Source: Acorus gramineus
Lineage: Eukaryota; Streptophyta; Magnoliopsida; Acorales; Acoraceae
Reading direction: 5' to 3'
Length of the DNA stretch: 64,000 nucleotides
Assembly (NCBI GenBank): GCA_030737835.1
Contig: CM060849.1
Span: forward strand, 2,418,001 to 2,482,000
Positions 60,288 through 64,000 of the stretch are shown here, piece by piece (position 1 is the first letter of the stretch; each line of letters begins with the position of its first letter). The notes beneath the pieces were generated by a model, which was given only the letters and a program-made list of their open reading frames with translations, made no database searches and was not told the origin of the DNA. The position numbers and the translations under genes were made by a program.

Positions 60288-61384
60288 ACATACTATAATG
60301 AATGATTGGATGATAGAATAATGCATATTTGGGTGGTATTTATAGAAGAAAAAATTAGTTGAAGAGGTCCTTGGAGGAGTCCATTCCTCTGTTTAGTTTT
60401 TCACTACAACAAAGTCTAAGGCACTTCTCATTCAAACAATCAACGGTCAGATCATAACCATTGATCCAACAGCCCATATAGCATCTGAGTTTTCCTCCGT
60501 TAGATGGTCCAGATTGCATCTGATCAAAATGATCTTCACCGTCCGTGCGAAGTGCTAAATGCGCCTCTAAAACGCCCAATACGCCACACATGTCACGATT
60601 GGTGGTGCGACGCACCACCCCGCATGGAAAGGTCTATCATAAGGTGTCCACCAAAAGCAATTCACTAAAGTACAAAGAGCCCATATTATAAATCCTCAAT
60701 ATTTTTTCTCAACAACCGATATGACACTATAACTTTTTCTTCCCTAACCACCAACCACTTTCACGATGTTATTAGGAGAACTTAGAATCTAATTTTTTCA
60801 GTCACCCGGAAATGGTTTTGATAATGTAAATATACTACGTTCATTTCTTCTACGAGAAGAATGCAATCCAATGTGGTTCCACTACCAAAACATTAGTGAA
60901 ACCCAAACTCATTTTGACCAATAAATAGTCAAAACCCAAGTTTTTCCAACAATAATAACGAGATATGTGTTTGAGACTTAAAAAAAATTTAAAAACTGGA
61001 GGGATAGATCACTTAATAACATAATTTATAGGAGCTTAAAAATAAAAATCCTCTAAATAAAAATGTTCATTATTTTAATTTTTGTTTTTGTTTTTGTTTT
61101 GGTTGTGTGACGGTTTAGCTATTGCAAAGTTTTAATGGTTTAAAATAATACATTTTCCAAATCACCCAACCCAACTTGAACCTGTACAAAACCCGACGGG
61201 CCCAACCCACCCAAGTTCCACTCTTACATCACATGGTCTCTTTTGGATTATAGATAGAGGCAAAGTCGGGTATTTTTACAAGAAGCGCTACTACTAGAGA
61301 TGTCGTCGTCGTCAAAAATAGATGCCTAGCTATGCTCCCATATTGATCATTACACTCGGTTGGTGAAGACCAATTATATATATA
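60288..61384. other. Intergenic DNA, nothing recognised
   Basis: A mixed AT-rich stretch. An 87-codon open frame at 60355-60618 (minus) has no recognisable domain and is not called. Confidence 0.5.
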
Positions 61385-62165
61385 GGGGGATGATGGGGTG
61401 CGGCCGTGCGACTGTGCACCCCATCGTGTGCCCAACTCGTGAGAAACCCTAATCATCATGAACCCAGCCGTGGATCTCCAACCCGAGGAAGAGGCAGAAC
61501 ACCAATCGGGCGGCGGACCACGCGCCGAAGCCGAGAATTCTGATGGATCCCGGCGAGTGGGTGGTCGGGGGTGGATGTTGTTGGGATTGTCGAGGAGGAA
61601 GAGGCATGCGCCAGCGAGTGGGTGGTCAGGGGTGGTATCCGCTGGTTGCGGGTGGACGTCAGCAGTCGCGGACGGTGGGAGATTGGTGATGCACGGGGGG
61701 CTCGAGTTTTGTTTTGAAAGAGGGGAGAGAGTTGGTCGAGGAGGGGGGGGGGTGAGTTTAAATAAAAAAATTTAATTTTTTTTGTGCTTGCAAAAAACAA
61801 TTTGCGGACGTCTCAGAGAGCCGACAGTAGGGGACGTGGAGGGGATCGCAAATGGGACATCGGGGGGTCGTCGAGGTGGTTGTCGATGGGAGGTCACAAG
61901 GGGGACATCGGGGGGTCGTCGACGGGGTCGCAAATGGATGTGGAGGATCTCGCCAGGGGGTCGCAGTCGCCGAGTGTCGTAGTCCTTGATTTTCAGATCT
62001 GGAAAATATGTGTGTGTGTGTGTGTGTATGTGAGAGAGAGATAGAGAGAGATGGCTTGGTCTCCCCGACTGTTTTTGTTTTCTTTTTTTTTAAAAAAAAA
62101 GCGGACCGTCCACGAGTTGGGCGCATGATGAGGTGCACGGTCGCACGATCGCACCCCATCAACCC
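61385..62165. mobile_element. TIR element inserted in a TA microsatellite (copy 2)
   Basis: The left end is GGGGGATGATGGGGTGCGGC, and the right end in reverse complement is GGGTTGATGGGGTGCGATCG. Both arms then carry CGTGCGACxGTGCACC and CCCAACTCGTG, so the TIRs are about 60-70 bp. TATATA-type DNA lies on both sides. It shares the TGATGGGGTGCG-type end with the 39,377 element, so they form one family. The interior holds GGGGGGTCGTCGA repeats and (GT)n/(GA)n tracts. There is no gene. Confidence 0.72.
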
Positions 62166-62245
62166 ATATACATATATGTATATATGTATATATACATATA
62201 TGTATATATGTATATATACATATATGTATATATGTATATATGCGA
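62166..62245. repeat. TATATG/CATATA microsatellite
   Basis: Alternating GTATATATG and CATATATG words form a dyad-rich microsatellite next to the TA-targeting element. Confidence 0.85.
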
Positions 62246-64000
62246 TTTGTGCTATCGTGTATGGACCGTCCGATTGCAAGATTTACACAATCGGACCCTA
62301 ACTCAACTTTAGCAACGCGACCGTCTCATCCTCAAAGTGAATTACACGTTTGGGTACATAGAGAATCATTGATGACATATCTTTATGGTAGGTAGTCATT
62401 TTACAACAAAATCCTAATATGATAAACGTTTTATAAAAAACATGTACCTGAAAATTTGTATGTACGTATAAATATGTATATATATGTATACACACACACA
62501 TAGGAAAATGATATGTCCAACCCCTTCTGTAATCCCACACGCAGTCCACACCAATTTTTTTAAAAAAAAATTATATTCTTTCACATCAAAGTATATATTG
62601 TTATATGAAATTGTATATTCTAAGATAAAATAGTGTATATTTTTTTAGCTTTGTAATTTTTTTTTTTTTGGTATCATACACTATGATAAAACCTCACCCA
62701 CTATGATAGCATAATAATTCAATTCTTTCAAATAGGTAATTCAATTCTTTCAAATAGACAAGATAGATGGATTCCGGCAATGTAATCATGAGACAATGCG
62801 GTCCATATCCGGTGTGGTTAATAGAGTATTTAGAGTACATTTAATCAGGTCAGTAGTGATGGGACATAAATTTGACTATGTTGATGCAAAAATGAAGTTT
62901 TTAATTTATGGGTTATACAATTATCTTTTTTTAGTGACGAATCTTTTGTCTTCCAAAGAGAGTAGTTTAAAATATTAGTATAAAATTACAGCTGAAAATG
63001 TTCTTTATTCACTAAGAAATGCTTGATATGGTAGTTCCACAATGAAAGGTGAGGGATAGACGAATTAGACTTTTTCTTGCTTCATTTTAAAAAGTATTGA
63101 ATTTTGACGACTATTTAGTCTCCATAGTCTTAGCTCTAGGACAATGTTATGGGTAGTTTATGCTCCTTACGTCGCACCTCAAACTCTTTATGAAAACATG
63201 TGTTTTTAGATAAACAGTTACTTTAGGTATAAACTAACAACATGATCGCCTTCCTTTCTACAACTTTTCTTTGTATTCACTTCGCACTCCTCACTAACGT
63301 TCGCCTAACGGTCACTCTTGCGCCTACGATCGCCTTAGATCACCTCTGGTCACCTGTGGTTGCCTTAGGTATATTTGTGCTATCATAGTGTGTGGGGCTA
63401 TAGATGGGGCAACAAAATGGACTGAATATATCAACGCTCATATATGTATACCCCTTGGCTTATTTGATGCATAGGGTTTGTGGGCTTTCGTATTATTCTG
63501 TGCATCAGAGTTTTCACAACTAATATTAATTTCCTCGTCACCAAATAAAGATGTTGATCAAATTTAATAACACAAGCAACGGACAACAATATTTGTCCGT
63601 CATATTCCATAACAAAAATTAAAATATTTGAATGTGAACTCCTTTTGGTTTATATAAAATTTTTCTTCTATGTATTTTTTTGTCCAGCGTAATGTACAAA
63701 TTTTATTAAAAGTTGAATTTATTTTACTTCTAAATCAAATTCAAGTTGCGCTCTAATTAAAAAAAAACTTCAAAATTAACAAACTTGTTAGAGTTCAAAT
63801 ACTGAATTTTAAAGAAATGGGGCGAAGGATAGGGATCACTGAGGAAGTGGATACATGAAAAAATCATAAAAATTTGAAATCATAATTCATTTAATATTTT
63901 TCTTTATACAAAGACCCTTAAAATTTTACTTAGACAGAACCATACAGTAGTGCTCACTAGTAGTATTAAAGACGTGGGTTGGTATGGATGTGGAATAGAT
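62246..64000. other. AT-rich intergenic DNA, nothing recognised
   Basis: No gene, RNA gene or element end could be supported to the end of the window. A small two-unit repeat of TCAATTCTTTCAAATAG lies at 62718-62757. Confidence 0.5.

Overview
The window is nuclear DNA from a flowering plant. It holds two intact multi-exon genes of plant-specific type: a class II trehalose-6-phosphate synthase (TPS7-like) and a class A4 heat-shock transcription factor (HSFA4-like). Nearly everything else is plant repeat DNA: solo LTRs, Ty1/copia and Ty3 fossils, L1-type LINE remains, and hAT, Mutator-like and PIF/Harbinger-like elements. I could not place the species further. The GC-rich TPS exon 1 is compatible with a monocot or early-diverging angiosperm, but that is weak evidence. 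All calls were made by eye without database searches.

Layout. 1-1,250: a Mutator-like element with a GC-rich insert. 2,968-10,916 (minus): the TPS gene, three exons, with LINE debris in its 5.2-kb second intron. 11,306-12,280: a Tourist-like MITE and a G-box/HSE cluster upstream of TPS. 14-34.5 kb: dominated by one family of unusually long solo LTRs. Five copies are present, each with TG...CA ends and a matched 5-bp target duplication, and none has internal retroelement sequence. One sits in a minus-strand copia fossil (19.3-25.9 kb). Three are nested inside one another within an older Harbinger-like element (26,308-37,418), giving a four-layer nest whose boundaries can all be read. 37.8-41.2 kb: a copia solo LTR split by two tandem Harbinger MITEs, one of which carries a TA-microsatellite-targeting TIR element. 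44,288-58,518 (minus): the HSFA4-like gene. Its two coding exons are separated by a 12.9-kb intron filled with a Ty3 fossil, two hAT MITEs and a LINE. 59.4-62.2 kb: a hAT element and a second TA-targeting element. The rest is AT-rich intergenic DNA.

How the parts relate. Both host genes belong to stress and sugar signalling: class II TPS proteins are regulatory targets of SnRK1 and 14-3-3 proteins, and HsfA4 factors act in heat and oxidative stress. I see nothing that links them functionally beyond sharing this region. The most unusual signal is in the solo LTR family. Copies that differ strongly elsewhere keep the same exon/intron-like layout (TATA box, donor, a 23-36-nt mini-exon with acceptor and donor, then a last acceptor) on one strand, around GC-rich or minisatellite filler. 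This suggests a conserved spliced non-coding transcript from the LTR.
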